DNA from: Lachnoclostridium sp. UBA1175 | Lineage (GTDB): Bacteria; Bacillota; Clostridia; Lachnospirales; Lachnospiraceae | Direction: 5' to 3' | DNA length: 64,000 nucleotides | NCBI GenBank assembly: GCA_002311665.1 | Contig: DBYX01000023.1 | Location: 62,001-126,000 of the forward strand | Part shown: positions 7,629 through 16,210 of the stretch, piece after piece | Layout: the number at the start of each line of letters is the position of its first letter | Numbering within the stretch: the stretch's first letter is position 1 | Position numbers and translations under genes: made by a program | The notes under the pieces: generated by a model | Told to the model about the DNA's origin: nothing | Databases searched by the model: none | What the model saw: only the letters and a program-made list of their open reading frames with translations

Positions 7629-8078
7629 ATGTTAAGACCTAGTATTTTGGGAGAAGATTTATTTGACGACTGGTTTGCATTCCCGGATTTCAGAGATCTG
7701 GACAGAACCGAAAGAAAGCTGTACGGCAGACATGCCGACAGGATGATGAAGACCGATGTTCATGAGCATGACGATCACTACGAAGTAGATATCGACCTGC
7801 CCGGCTTCAAGAAAGAAGAGATCGGTCTGGAGCTGAACAATGGATATCTCATTGTCAGTGCAAACAAAGGTCTGGATAAGGACGAAAAGGATAAGAAGGG
7901 TAAACTTATCAGACAGGAGCGTTATTCCGGATCAATGCAGAGAAGCTTCTATGTAGGCGAGAACATCACCGAAGAAGATATCAAGGCAAGCTTCAAGCAC
8001 GGTGTTCTGAATCTCACCCTTCCTAAGAAGGACAAAGAGAAACTTCCCGAAAAGAAACAGATACTCATCGAAGGATGA
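7629..8078 (+). CDS. hsp20: Hsp20/alpha-crystallin small heat-shock protein
   Basis: 149-residue ATP-independent holdase chaperone. The alpha-crystallin domain spans about residues 40-140 (DVHEHDDHYEVDIDLPGF to GVLNLTLPK), with the conserved GVLNLTLPK block. The ATG at 7629 has AAAGGAGGT 7-8 nt upstream; the longer frame would begin at a TTG inside the leader and before the Shine-Dalgarno. It is monocistronic, with its own terminator. An HrcA-type CIRCE at an sHSP gene, rather than at groES or hrcA-grpE, is less common but known in Clostridia. Confidence 0.95.
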   Translation: MLRPSILGEDLFDDWFAFPDFRDLDRTERKLYGRHADRMMKTDVHEHDDHYEVDIDLPGFKKEEIGLELNNGYLIVSANKGLDKDEKDKKGKLIRQERYSGSMQRSFYVGENITEEDIKASFKHGVLNLTLPKKDKEKLPEKKQILIEG

Positions 8079-8082
8079 CGTT

Positions 8083-8117
8083 AAAAAGGGCCTGCGGATT
8101 TCCCGCAGGCCCTTCTT
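8083..8117 (+). terminator. hsp20 terminator
   Basis: GGGCCTGCGG (8088-8097) pairs with CCGCAGGCCC (8103-8112) around five bases, followed by TTCTT. Confidence 0.85.
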
Positions 8118-8633
8118 ATATTCTTCGAGTCTGTGAAAAAAGTCTGTAAAAATATAATAGTCTCACAAGAAGTTTACATTAGGATACAGCACCTTATAAC
8201 AATCTGTTGTATTTTCACAAACCCTGTAACCATGCGCCTTTGCGTGAAGTTATACCAGGGTATGTGACCCTACGTGAGGTTAGTGGCAAAATTACTTCAG
8301 CGGAAATATCTGGTTTTGTTTTACACTTTTTCTTAGTTAAAGCCCTGTAAAACACTAAGGGACAGTAAATCAAGCTAAACGTCTTAAAAACACGAGGCCA
8401 GCGACTCGTATTCCAAATCTAAAAGCCCTACGCACCATTAAAGGCAGACTTCTCATTCAACATCCAAATCATCCCTGTGATCATAATCTCCTTGATTCCT
8501 TTCCGTTTACCACCGAGAGAGGATGTCTCGAATAGCCTTATTATAGCACATAATCGCTAATACGTTTTGAAAGTCTAAACTGTTTATAACCCTCCAAATA
8601 TATCAATTCTTCCCACATCTCAGGTGAATAGAC
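8118..8633. other. 516-bp gene-free stretch
   Basis: AT-rich and with stops in all frames. The minus strand carries a TATAAT at about 8539-8544 without a convincing -35 box, followed by AAGGAG close to an ATG that opens a frame of only 17 codons. I see no structured RNA, repeat family or conserved gene remnant here. Confidence 0.4.
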
Positions 8634-10316
8634 TTAATGGACCTCAAAATCCATTATCGGTCCCCCCTCCTTCCAAACAACCTCTGCGACCAGAACAGGA
8701 TGAGAACTCAGATATGCCTTGTGTTTCAGGAGCAGCAGCCAATCGTGTTCATCGCCTTCGACTACCAGAAGGCCGTAACCGTAACCCGAGTCATAGTTTT
8801 CTGATTCGATCTCGGTGTCCCTTGAGGGCTGATACATCAATCCCGCAACCGGATCAAAACACACTAGACACTCGCGTGAAATTCCGCTGCCTTCCATTAT
8901 CACGATATAAGCTTCTTTAACCCCGTCTCCGTTCAGATCCGCCATCACAATGTCTTGGATTCCACCGCCAAAACCACCAATCTCATATACCTTGTTGGAA
9001 TATGTCAGAAAGTAACTGCCATCCGTTCTGCCAAACAACTGAATCCCAATCTCTTCCGACACAGTATCCGCAATGCACCTGTAGTAGCTGTCTTGTTGGT
9101 CTAACCAATTGGAGTCGAGCACTCCCTGGTTCACTGCGAGCTGCAGGAAATCAGTCACGCCATCATCAGAATCCAGGTCAAATTGTGTCCCGTATTTCGG
9201 GAACGGAAATACCGATCTGTCCTCAGCTCCTAACGTACAGATGTAATCTCCCCGTAGGAAAATGGAAAACGACACGTCCTTTCCAAATGCCTCCACGTTT
9301 CCCTCTGTAAACTGCAGTTTGGGAAATGCCCCCGTACTCGCATCACAGATTTCTTCCCTTAATGTCGTCGTAGCTACACGAACCTCTCCGCTGTCCTTTC
9401 GTGAATAGGCCGCCAAGGTCGCTGATAACCGACCTGAAGAAGCGCCTTTACCAATGGTTAGAATCTCCTTTTTCCCATCACCATCAGCATCTGTGAAGGC
9501 CGCAGTCCCGCATTGCCACTCCACGGCAACTCCGTCATATACGATATAAAAATGCCTTGTTAGCGAATCCGACTTGTTCAGCAGCGTCACAAAAACCTGC
9601 GCACCGGTTGCTTCATACATTCCCTCCGGAGTGACATCCATCGGTTTCACGTCGGTATTCGGAGTATAAAATCCCCATAGATCTTCTACATTTCGCATCG
9701 GGATCCCCCGAACCGGAGCATCCTGTCGCAATCCATGGGTTGAAAGGATCTCGCTCGCCTTATCCGGCGTATAGCCTCCATCAGGTGTCTGACCCTTCGT
9801 ATATGCAAAAACATAACAGCCGTTTGATTGCTCATAGACCAGGATCACACACCCATCCGTATACGCAACCCATGATATGTAATTCGATTGTTCTGCATCC
9901 ACAAACCGATAGCCGGCTTCCCGGAGTTTTCTTCGATACGCAGATGCGTCAATATGATCATAGCAATACACATTTTCCTGCACTGCGTTCAACCATAAGT
10001 CCTGCTTTCCGGTTGTTTCTTTCACACCTTCCTCATCGGGAAGGATCACACTCTCTGCTTTCGGCGAAGCAATCGTGGTAAGCAAGTAATCTTCCTGCAC
10101 GGGTTCCGTCGGTTTCAAAGTGACTGTCGGGGTAACTGTAGGTGTGTTGTCACTCCTCACCGGCTTTTCCTTTCCCTTATGCCACACAAAGATGAACAAT
10201 ACAATGTAGGCGATAACCACTATCCCAATCAACACAATTATGAGATTGCGGATTTTTCCAGATGTAATCTTTTCTTTCATTCTTTTCATCCCATTGTTTC
10301 CATCAAAGGTCCTCAT
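8634..10316 (-). CDS. Membrane-anchored protein with FG-GAP-like calcium-binding motifs
   Basis: 560 residues if the first ATG is used. A single transmembrane anchor (about residues 24-46, IRNLIIVLIGIVVIAYIVLF) follows a basic N-terminus, then a Thr/Pro linker (TPTVTPTVTLKPTEP) leads to a large extracellular part. Two acidic loops of the DxDxDG type, FTDADGDGKKEIL and MADLNGDGVKEAYI, resemble FG-GAP/VCBS repeats. Function unknown; exposure on the outer face is inferred. The start could be MRTFDG (10316), MKRMKE (10289) or MKEKIT (10280), as none has a strong ribosome-binding site. It stands alone, downstream of the rpl terminator. Confidence 0.7.
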   Translation of the reverse strand: MRTFDGNNGMKRMKEKITSGKIRNLIIVLIGIVVIAYIVLFIFVWHKGKEKPVRSDNTPTVTPTVTLKPTEPVQEDYLLTTIASPKAESVILPDEEGVKETTGKQDLWLNAVQENVYCYDHIDASAYRRKLREAGYRFVDAEQSNYISWVAYTDGCVILVYEQSNGCYVFAYTKGQTPDGGYTPDKASEILSTHGLRQDAPVRGIPMRNVEDLWGFYTPNTDVKPMDVTPEGMYEATGAQVFVTLLNKSDSLTRHFYIVYDGVAVEWQCGTAAFTDADGDGKKEILTIGKGASSGRLSATLAAYSRKDSGEVRVATTTLREEICDASTGAFPKLQFTEGNVEAFGKDVSFSIFLRGDYICTLGAEDRSVFPFPKYGTQFDLDSDDGVTDFLQLAVNQGVLDSNWLDQQDSYYRCIADTVSEEIGIQLFGRTDGSYFLTYSNKVYEIGGFGGGIQDIVMADLNGDGVKEAYIVIMEGSGISRECLVCFDPVAGLMYQPSRDTEIESENYDSGYGYGLLVVEGDEHDWLLLLKHKAYLSSHPVLVAEVVWKEGGPIMDFEVH

Positions 10317-10468
10317 GCATTTCTTCTATCGCAAGACTCGCTGCCACGCCTCAATCTGATTATACCATAGTATGAACAAAGATAGGAAAACTATTTCAAA
10401 TGCTATGTTTTTATGCTCACCGAATCGGAGCCCGTGGGAAAAGCGGCCTCGTCTTTCCGGCTCCTTAA

Positions 10469-10512
10469 GAAAAAAAATGGCCGGCAAATGTTTTAACACT
10501 TGCCGGCCATTC
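10469..10512 (-). terminator. Terminator of the rplJ-rplL transcript
   Basis: ATGGCCGGCAA (10477-10487) pairs with TTGCCGGCCAT (10500-10510); read on the minus strand the stem is followed by eight T residues. It closes the transcript about 90 nt after rplL, so rpoB is not co-transcribed. Confidence 0.9.
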
Positions 10513-10599
10513 TCTGTACTGTTTGATAGAACTGAAACCCTAAGGGGTTCTGCGGTAAGACGCATCAATTTATAACACTCTATAATAGGTTATAATTAC

Positions 10600-10965
10600 T
10601 TACTTCAGCGTAACCTTAGCGCCCTCAGCCTCAACCTTAGCCTTGATGTCCTCAGCCTCTTCCTTGGTAGCGTTCTCCTTGATCATCTTAGGAGCGCCGT
10701 CTACAAGGTCCTTAGCTTCCTTGAGGCCAAGACCGGTGATCTCACGAACAACCTTGATAACCTTAACCTTGTTCTCACCAACTTCGGTAAGCTCTACGTT
10801 GAACTCGGTCTTCTCCTCTTCAACTGCTGCTGCCGGGCCGGCTGCTGCTACAACAACACCTGCTGCTGCGCTAACACCGAACTCCTCCTCGCAAGCCTTA
10901 ACGAGATCGTTCAGCTCAAGAACGCTCATGGCCTTGATTGCATCGATAAATTCCTGATTTGTCAT
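10600..10965 (-). CDS. rplL: 50S ribosomal protein L7/L12
   Basis: 121 residues, full length. It has the N-terminal dimerisation domain (MTNQEFIDAIKAMSVLELND), an Ala/Val-rich hinge and the C-terminal factor-binding domain (VKVIKVVREITGLGLKEAKD). It forms the ribosomal stalk on L10 and recruits translation GTPases. It lies 93 bp after rplJ. Downstream is a strong terminator and then an unrelated gene, not rpoB. Confidence 0.98.
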   Translation of the reverse strand: MTNQEFIDAIKAMSVLELNDLVKACEEEFGVSAAAGVVVAAAGPAAAVEEEKTEFNVELTEVGENKVKVIKVVREITGLGLKEAKDLVDGAPKMIKENATKEEAEDIKAKVEAEGAKVTLK

Positions 10966-11058
10966 GATTCAAATCCTCCGTAAAATAATGTTGTGCGGGC
11001 ATGATTGCCCCGGACTCTTGTCCGTTACGCCGCTACGCGGCTAATTCCTGCGGGAATC

Positions 11059-11553
11059 TTAGGCAACCTCGCCGTTCTTCTCCGCGATCTGCTTGAGGAC
11101 GCGCGCAAGATTCGTGATCGGGGACTGCAGACTTCCAAGAAGCTTGGAAATGAGAACCTCTCTCGACGGAATCGTCGCAACGACCTGGCAACCCTGAGCG
11201 TCATAGTACGTTCCGTCTACAACGCCGCCCTTGAACTCGAGCTTGTCCGCAGTCTTCATTGCATCAGCAAGAAGTCTTGCGGGTGCGGTCGCATCGTCAA
11301 CGCCGAATGCAACTGCGGTAGGTCCGTCAAGGTGCTTGGAAAGCTCCTCGTAAACCGTACCGGCAAACACTCTCTTGAGGTAGGTGTTCTTGTATACCTT
11401 GTATACGACTCCACCCTCTCTCAAGGACTTGCGAAGCTTGGTATCCTGCTCCACCGTCAATCCGCGGTAATCAACGAGAACCACTGCCTTAGCGGCTTCC
11501 ATGTTCTTCGTGATCTCCTCGATGATCGGCTGCTTCAACTCAATCTTTGCCAT
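11059..11553 (-). CDS. rplJ: 50S ribosomal protein L10
   Basis: 164 residues. The RNA-binding N-terminal domain is clear (AKAVVLVDYRGLTVEQDTKL, HLDGPTAVAFGVDDATAPAR) and the C-terminal helix holds L7/L12 dimers (ITNLARVLKQIAEKNGEVA). It is preceded by an autoregulatory leader and attenuator. AAAAGGAGGTAATT precedes the ATG. Confidence 0.98.
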   Translation of the reverse strand: MAKIELKQPIIEEITKNMEAAKAVVLVDYRGLTVEQDTKLRKSLREGGVVYKVYKNTYLKRVFAGTVYEELSKHLDGPTAVAFGVDDATAPARLLADAMKTADKLEFKGGVVDGTYYDAQGCQVVATIPSREVLISKLLGSLQSPITNLARVLKQIAEKNGEVA

Positions 11554-11603
11554 GGGAATTACCTCCTTTTCAGTTTAACGCCGATTGCCCGCCGCACTTG
11601 AAG

Positions 11604-11643
11604 AAATAAAAAGTGCTGAGATCCGAACGGAATCTCAGCACAT
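11604..11643 (-). terminator. Attenuator in the rplJ leader
   Basis: GTGCTGAGAT (11613-11622) pairs with ATCTCAGCAC (11632-11641); on the minus strand the stem is followed by TTTTTATTT. It stands between the L10 leader and rplJ, so it can stop transcription before the genes when L10 is in excess. Confidence 0.85.
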
Positions 11644-11738
11644 GAAATCGTTTCAAATGAGCTGACATATCCTCGGCAGGCGCGGAACCGGAGTTCCTCT
11701 TACACCGTATCGGTACCTGCTGTCTTCGGCAGTCGAAT
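11644..11738 (-). ncRNA. L10 leader (autoregulatory mRNA element)
   Basis: The minus-strand RNA runs through CGAAGACAGCAGGTACCG and GTAAGAGGAACTCC to CGCCTGCCGAGG. These are the conserved blocks of the ribosomal L10 leader family, which bind L10 or L10(L12)4. The position between the promoter and the attenuator fits feedback control. Confidence 0.85.
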
Positions 11739-11741
11739 ACT

Positions 11742-11770
11742 CTTATACCATATTCCACTGCCTATGTCAA
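11742..11770 (-). promoter_or_regulatory. rplJ-rplL promoter
   Basis: TTGACA (11765-11770), 17 bp, TATAAG (11742-11747) on the minus strand, directly upstream of the L10 leader. Confidence 0.85.
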
Positions 11771-11820
11771 GCATTTATTTTCCGCATTCTCTGCGAAAAT
11801 ACCGCCCTGCTCCCCGCGCG

Positions 11821-12801
11821 TTACAGCATGAGCAAAAGCAAAATCCCGTATATGATCATTATGATATAGTCCGAGTGTTTCAGGCGCACGCCTCTTCGGT
11901 AAATGATGTACGCGACGTACATCATGATTAGCCGGAGCAAAACGAGTGTCGGATTCCTCACCGGCTGAAGCATAGCCACCGCAATCACCGGGATCAGCGT
12001 GCGATAACCGAACCACGAATCCGAAACATCCTCGACCTTCTCCGAGCGTCTCCGGTTGAAGCTCCGGAAGAGCAGGTAGATCGCGCCGACACAGATCAGA
12101 ACATCGAGGACCAGATAGAAGAAGAACGTAGCCGGCTCCGCCTTCGTGAGCGCACTGTTCCAGATCCAGCTTCCGCCCGACGAATATGTCAGGATGCGGT
12201 CTTCAAACAGTTGCGTCACATCAGAGATGACGCCGTTAATTCCGAGGATGACCGGCCCGCCGTTCAAAGAGACACGGTCAAAGAACGCCTCGAACACCGT
12301 CGGTAGCATCGCGTAGTCCATGATGAACAGGCATCCGTCCCCTGTGGAGTTGGCCTGCAGGAACACAAAGCTGAAGAAGCCGAACGACAGGCTCGTAAGG
12401 AGCACCATGACGATGTAATAAAGTAACAGCCATCCCCAGGCACCGCCTCCGTTCTTCCCCACATAGCTGACTGCGAAAAGGAACAGTATTGCGAGAACGA
12501 TCGCAATATGCATCACACCGGTCAGCAGATGCACGAGCGCAAGCTTCCAGCGGTCGATCGGCAGCGAAAACCAGGTGTCCAGATTGCGTCGGTTGTTGAA
12601 CATCCGGAATTCGAAGACCGGCATACAAAGCGCCATCATCGACGCCGTATACAGAATATAATTGAAGTCAAACAAGTATTTGCCGACGCCCAGATCCAAC
12701 AGCGGATCCGAGCAGAAGATCAGCGCAAGTACGATCGTGATCGCCAACCGCGGCAGAGTCTCACGAAAATGATAACGAAAATACCTCTCTTCCGTCGTCA
12801 C
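11821..12801 (-). CDS. ABC transporter permease, ABC-2-like
   Basis: 326-residue polytopic membrane protein with about seven hydrophobic segments (for example LAITIVLALIFCSDPLL, VHLLTGVMHIAIVLAILFLF, YYIVMVLLTSLSFGFFSFVF and the tail IIMIIYGILLLLML). It carries no other recognisable domain. It begins with GTG, which overlaps the TGA of the ATPase gene as GTGA, so the two are coupled and should form one transporter. Substrate unknown; pairs of this sort often export peptides or confer antibiotic resistance. Confidence 0.75.
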   Translation of the reverse strand: MTTEERYFRYHFRETLPRLAITIVLALIFCSDPLLDLGVGKYLFDFNYILYTASMMALCMPVFEFRMFNNRRNLDTWFSLPIDRWKLALVHLLTGVMHIAIVLAILFLFAVSYVGKNGGGAWGWLLLYYIVMVLLTSLSFGFFSFVFLQANSTGDGCLFIMDYAMLPTVFEAFFDRVSLNGGPVILGINGVISDVTQLFEDRILTYSSGGSWIWNSALTKAEPATFFFYLVLDVLICVGAIYLLFRSFNRRRSEKVEDVSDSWFGYRTLIPVIAVAMLQPVRNPTLVLLRLIMMYVAYIIYRRGVRLKHSDYIIMIIYGILLLLML

Positions 12802-13691
12802 AGTTCCACACCTCCTCCCACAAGTTCTTTCATTGTGTCGAGAAGGATCTCGCCGGGCTCGATCTCCAGCCGGTCAACCATAAGCGGCCTAAGAGCATCG
12901 ATCTCCATGATGATCTTGTCTTCGCTCCCCTCCGCGATGATCGTGGCAATTCGGCCGACAATCTCGCACTTGTGCAGGTTCAGGCGGGCAAACATCTCCT
13001 TCGTCGGCGTCTGCTCGAAAGCAAGTTGGTATTTGACGAACGAGTTCACCTTGTTCTCCACCATCTCCGGCGATGCGAACCGAGTGTCGGACAGGATCAG
13101 ATAGTTGTCACAGAAACCTTCCAGTTCCCGGAGCGCATGGCTCGAAATGATGATCGTGCTGCCGTTGTTCGCAGCGTTGCGCACATACTCCTTGAAACGG
13201 GCGCGCGCGATCGGGTCGAGCCCGTCGAACGCCTCGTCGAGAAGGATAAACTTCGGTGCGATTGCAAACGCAAGCGCGATGAAAGTCTGTCTCCGCATTC
13301 CCTTCGAGAACTTGGAGAGTGACTTCTTGTGCGGCAGCGCGGACAATGCCATCAGCTGATCGTACACATCTCTTCTGATCTCGGGATAGAATGTCTTGTA
13401 GAGCGCATACAGATCATCGGCGGTCGTACCCTCCGCGAAGAACGGATCGTCCGAGAGCAAAAACAACTTCCGCCTCGTCGCTCCTTTGCCGACGCTCTGT
13501 CCGTCGTACAGAACCTCGCCGCAATCCGGCGTCATCACACCGGAGATCAGGCGCAGAAAAGTGGATTTGCCGGAGCCGTTGACGCCGATCAATCCGAGGA
13601 TCTCATTGTCACGCACGGTCAGGTTCAGGTCCTTCAGGACCACGTGACTCCCGAACGAATGTGACAGATTCTTTATTTCAATCAATTCCAT
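12798..13691 (-). CDS. ABC transporter ATP-binding protein
   Basis: 297 residues. Walker A GVNGSGKST (about 37-45), a variant signature KFSKGMRRQ in place of LSGGQ, Walker B FILLDEAFDGLD and H-loop SSH are all present. The C-terminal ~90 residues extend past the core. It drives the adjacent permease. AGGGGGTGA precedes the ATG. The unit lies between the rplK-rplA terminator and the rplJ promoter, so it splits the normal ribosomal gene order. Confidence 0.9.
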   Translation of the reverse strand: MELIEIKNLSHSFGSHVVLKDLNLTVRDNEILGLIGVNGSGKSTFLRLISGVMTPDCGEVLYDGQSVGKGATRRKLFLLSDDPFFAEGTTADDLYALYKTFYPEIRRDVYDQLMALSALPHKKSLSKFSKGMRRQTFIALAFAIAPKFILLDEAFDGLDPIARARFKEYVRNAANNGSTIIISSHALRELEGFCDNYLILSDTRFASPEMVENKVNSFVKYQLAFEQTPTKEMFARLNLHKCEIVGRIATIIAEGSEDKIIMEIDALRPLMVDRLEIEPGEILLDTMKELVGGGVEL

Positions 13692-13751
13692 TCACCCCCT
13701 ATCGGAACGATTTTGTCCTTATATCATAACGCATTCCAACAGAAATAGCAA

Positions 13752-13783
13752 TTCAAAACGGCCCCGGTTATCCGGGGCCGTCG
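13752..13783 (-). terminator. rplK-rplA terminator
   Basis: ACGGCCCCGG (13758-13767) pairs with CCGGGGCCGT (13772-13781) around TTAT; on the minus strand TTTT follows. It separates the ribosomal operon from the ABC transporter genes. Confidence 0.85.
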
Positions 13784-13813
13784 ATTTGCTATGGAATTGA
13801 GGTGTATTGTCTA

Positions 13814-14506
13814 TCAGCCGAACTGAACAGGGTTCAACTTGATTCCGGGGCCCATCGTGGAACTGATGGTGACGCTTCTTAAGTACTGGCCCTTGGCAGC
13901 AGCCGGCTTAGCCTTAACAATCGCGCCCATGAGAGTTTCGAAGTTGTCCTTCAACTGCTCTGCGGTGAAGGAAACCTTGCCAACCGGAACGTGGATGATG
14001 TTCGTCTTGTCCAGACGGTACTCCACTTTACCGGCTTTGATATCGTTCACAGCCTTGGTTACATCCATGGTAACGGTGCCTGCCTTCGGGTTCGGCATTA
14101 AGCCCTTAGGTCCGAGCACACGACCCAACTTACCGACAACGCCCATCATATCCGGTGTAGCAACTACTACGTCGAACTCGAACCAGCCATCCTTCTGGAT
14201 GCGCGGTACAAGCTCCTCACCACCGGCGTAATCAGCGCCTGCAGCGAGTGCCTCATCGATCTTCGGTCCCTTCGCGAAAACGAGTACGCGAACGGTCTTG
14301 CCGGTTCCGTGAGGAAGAACGACAGCGCCACGGACCTGCTGGTCAGCGTGACGGCCGTCTACACCGAGACGGACATGAGCTTCTACAGTCTCGTCAAATT
14401 TTGCGGTAGCGGACGACTTTACCAGATCAACTGCCGTAGCGGTGTCATACAGCGCGGTGCGGTCAATATTCTTGGCAGCGTCCATGTATTTCTTTCCATG
14501 TTTCAT
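13814..14506 (-). CDS. rplA: 50S ribosomal protein L1
   Basis: 230 residues, full length. It has MKHGKKYMDAAKNID at the start, the VRGAVVLPHGTGKTVRVLVF and KLGRVLGPKGLMPNPKAGTV blocks that bind 23S rRNA and its own mRNA, and the conserved tail VTISSTMGPGIKLN. It follows rplK by 56 bp. Confidence 0.98.
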   Translation of the reverse strand: MKHGKKYMDAAKNIDRTALYDTATAVDLVKSSATAKFDETVEAHVRLGVDGRHADQQVRGAVVLPHGTGKTVRVLVFAKGPKIDEALAAGADYAGGEELVPRIQKDGWFEFDVVVATPDMMGVVGKLGRVLGPKGLMPNPKAGTVTMDVTKAVNDIKAGKVEYRLDKTNIIHVPVGKVSFTAEQLKDNFETLMGAIVKAKPAAAKGQYLRSVTISSTMGPGIKLNPVQFG

Positions 14507-14562
14507 AATTCAAACCTCCTAGTGGTAATGTCGGGAGCTAATCCCTCCCACTGATTCAATAC

Positions 14563-14991
14563 TCAGTCATCAACTACAGTGATGCCCATGCTACGGGCGG
14601 TACCTGCGATCATGCTCGTTGCTGCTTCAAGGGAACCCGCGTTCAGATCGGGCATCTTGAGCTCGGCAATCTTCGCAACCTCGGATCTCTTGATGGAAGC
14701 AACCTTCACCTTGTTCGGGGTTCCGGAAGCCGACTCAATCTTGCAGGCCTTCTTGAGAAGCACTGCAGCCGGAGGCGTCTTCGTGATGAAGCTGAAGCTC
14801 TTGTCCTGGTAAACCGTGATCACGACGGGAATGATCATTCCCTCCTGACCTGCGGTACGGGCATTGAATTCCTTCGTAAACTGAACAATGTTGACACCGT
14901 GCTGACCGAGAGCGGGACCTACCGGAGGAGCCGGGGTCGCTTTCGCAGCCGGAATCTGTAACTTGATGTAACCTGTAACTTTCTTTGCCAT
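14563..14991 (-). CDS. rplK: 50S ribosomal protein L11
   Basis: 142 residues. N-terminal domain IKLQIPAAKATPAPPVGPA with the PPVGPALGQHGVNIVQF block, and C-terminal rRNA-binding domain ending GTARSMGITVVDD. It lies at the base of the L7/L12 stalk. It follows nusG by 107 bp. Confidence 0.98.
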   Translation of the reverse strand: MAKKVTGYIKLQIPAAKATPAPPVGPALGQHGVNIVQFTKEFNARTAGQEGMIIPVVITVYQDKSFSFITKTPPAAVLLKKACKIESASGTPNKVKVASIKRSEVAKIAELKMPDLNAGSLEAATSMIAGTARSMGITVVDD

Positions 14992-15098
14992 GTTAGCATA
15001 CCTCCTGAAAATGTGGTGTTATCGGAAGATTCCTCCCACGTACCGATGCGCACTTGCGCTTCGATAGCCATGATCCGCTGCCTATACGGACCACGAAA

Positions 15099-15623
15099 TT
15101 ACTTTTTAAGGATCACCTCGTCAAAACTGAACTCGGCGATTGTCGCGCGGTTGAACATGGTAACTTCCACCATAACCTTGCGTTTGCTGTTATTGACAGC
15201 CTTGATCTCTCCAATGGAGTTTCTCCAGTTGCCGCTCTGAATGATGACTTCCTCGCCCTCGACGAACTCCGGGATCACCTCGGTATCACTCTCGAGAAGA
15301 CCGAGATTGACGATCTCCTGATCCGTCAACGGAACGGGCTTCGATCCGGGGCCTACAAAACCGGTCACACCGCGCGTGTTGCGCACGACATACCAGGTGT
15401 TATCGTTCATTACCATATGAACGAGCACGTAGCCCGGGAACATCATCTTCTTCTTCAGAACGCGCTCACCGTTCTTCATCTCCAATGTGTCCTGCATAGG
15501 GACACGCACATCGAGGATCACATCCTGCAGTTTGCGGTTTACGATCGTCTTCTCGATGCTTGTCTTGACGTTGTTCTCATACCCGGAATAGGTATGAACA
15601 ACGAACCACTGCGCTTCTGCCAT
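15099..15623 (-). CDS. nusG: Transcription termination/antitermination factor NusG
   Basis: 174 residues. The NGN domain begins EAQWFVVHTYSGYENNVK and contains MFPGYVLVHMVMND; a KOW motif lies near the C-terminus (EGEEVIIQSGNWRNSIGEI). It binds RNA polymerase and couples transcription to translation or termination. The ATG at 15623 has AAGGGTGG just upstream; the longer frame would run into secE. It follows secE by 16 bp. Confidence 0.97.
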   Translation of the reverse strand: MAEAQWFVVHTYSGYENNVKTSIEKTIVNRKLQDVILDVRVPMQDTLEMKNGERVLKKKMMFPGYVLVHMVMNDNTWYVVRNTRGVTGFVGPGSKPVPLTDQEIVNLGLLESDTEVIPEFVEGEEVIIQSGNWRNSIGEIKAVNNSKRKVMVEVTMFNRATIAEFSFDEVILKK

Positions 15624-15639
15624 ATAGCCACCCTTATCC

Positions 15640-15840
15640 TTACTTGAGGATCCAACTAAGTATCTGCTCCACTCCCAGATCAACAAACTTGATCAGAAGT
15701 CCGAGAATCACGGTGATAATGACAACTGCTGCAGACTCTTTAGCCAGAGTATTGGGGCTCGGCCAGATAATTTTCTTCCACTCCGCCTTCATACCCTTCC
15801 ACCAGCTTGTCTTAGCCGGCGCGTTAGCAGTATCGCTCAT
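15640..15840 (-). CDS. secE: Preprotein translocase subunit SecE
   Basis: 66 residues, the short single-span Gram-positive form. A conserved amphipathic stretch (WWKGMKAEWKKIIWPSPNTL) precedes one membrane helix (AAVVIITVILGLLIKF). It is the gamma subunit of the SecYEG channel. It lies between rpmG and nusG as in most Firmicutes. Confidence 0.96.
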   Translation of the reverse strand: MSDTANAPAKTSWWKGMKAEWKKIIWPSPNTLAKESAAVVIITVILGLLIKFVDLGVEQILSWILK

Positions 15841-15862
15841 GACTCAACCTTTCTCCAAGCAA

Positions 15863-16012
15863 TTACTTGGTTTCCTTGTGTAACGTGTGCTTCTTGCAAA
15901 ATCTGCAGTACTTCTGGGTCTCCATCCTATCCGGATGGTTTTTCTTTTCTTTTGTCATGTTGTAATTACGCTGCTTGCATTCGGTGCAAGCCAAGGTAAT
16001 CTTTACTCGCAT
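15863..16012 (-). CDS. rpmG: 50S ribosomal protein L33
   Basis: 49 residues read from the minus strand: MRVKITLACTECKQRNYNM, and after a basic stretch KYCRFCKKHTLHKETK. The two CxxC pairs make this the zinc-binding form of L33. It is the first gene of the rpmG-secE-nusG-rplK-rplA series and lies 22 bp before secE. Confidence 0.95.
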   Translation of the reverse strand: MRVKITLACTECKQRNYNMTKEKKNHPDRMETQKYCRFCKKHTLHKETK

Positions 16013-16070
16013 AACTCTCACCTCCGTATAAAATTAGGCATAAAAAAAAGACCTCTTCCATAGCCTCACT

Positions 16071-16100
16071 ACTATAGCACAAGTCTTTCGCGGAAGTCAA
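16071..16100 (-). promoter_or_regulatory. rpmG operon promoter
   Basis: TTGACT (16095-16100), 18 bp, TATAGT (16071-16076) on the minus strand. A nine-T tract follows in the leader at about 16042-16050. Confidence 0.75.
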
Positions 16101-16170
16101 GCGGAAATTTCAGTCCTCTCACGGCGGTTTTCCGCGCATAGTCACGGGGTTTCCGTAACATTTGCGGACG

Positions 16171-16196
16171 CCGTGACCGCATCGCGGCGGTCACGG
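16171..16196. terminator. Perfect 10-bp hairpin after the transglutaminase gene
   Basis: CCGTGACCGC (16171-16180) and GCGGTCACGG (16187-16196) pair around ATCGCG. It lies 15 bp past the stop codon, so a terminator is likely, but neither strand has a clear U-tract. Confidence 0.45.
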
Positions 16197-16210
16197 TATC
16201 CGTGTCATCA

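Noticed and set aside
16020..16100. tRNA gene between the transglutaminase and rpmG genes
   Set aside because: The T9 tract and TTGACT/TATAGT boxes explain the stretch; no acceptor stem or T-loop GTTCGA is present.
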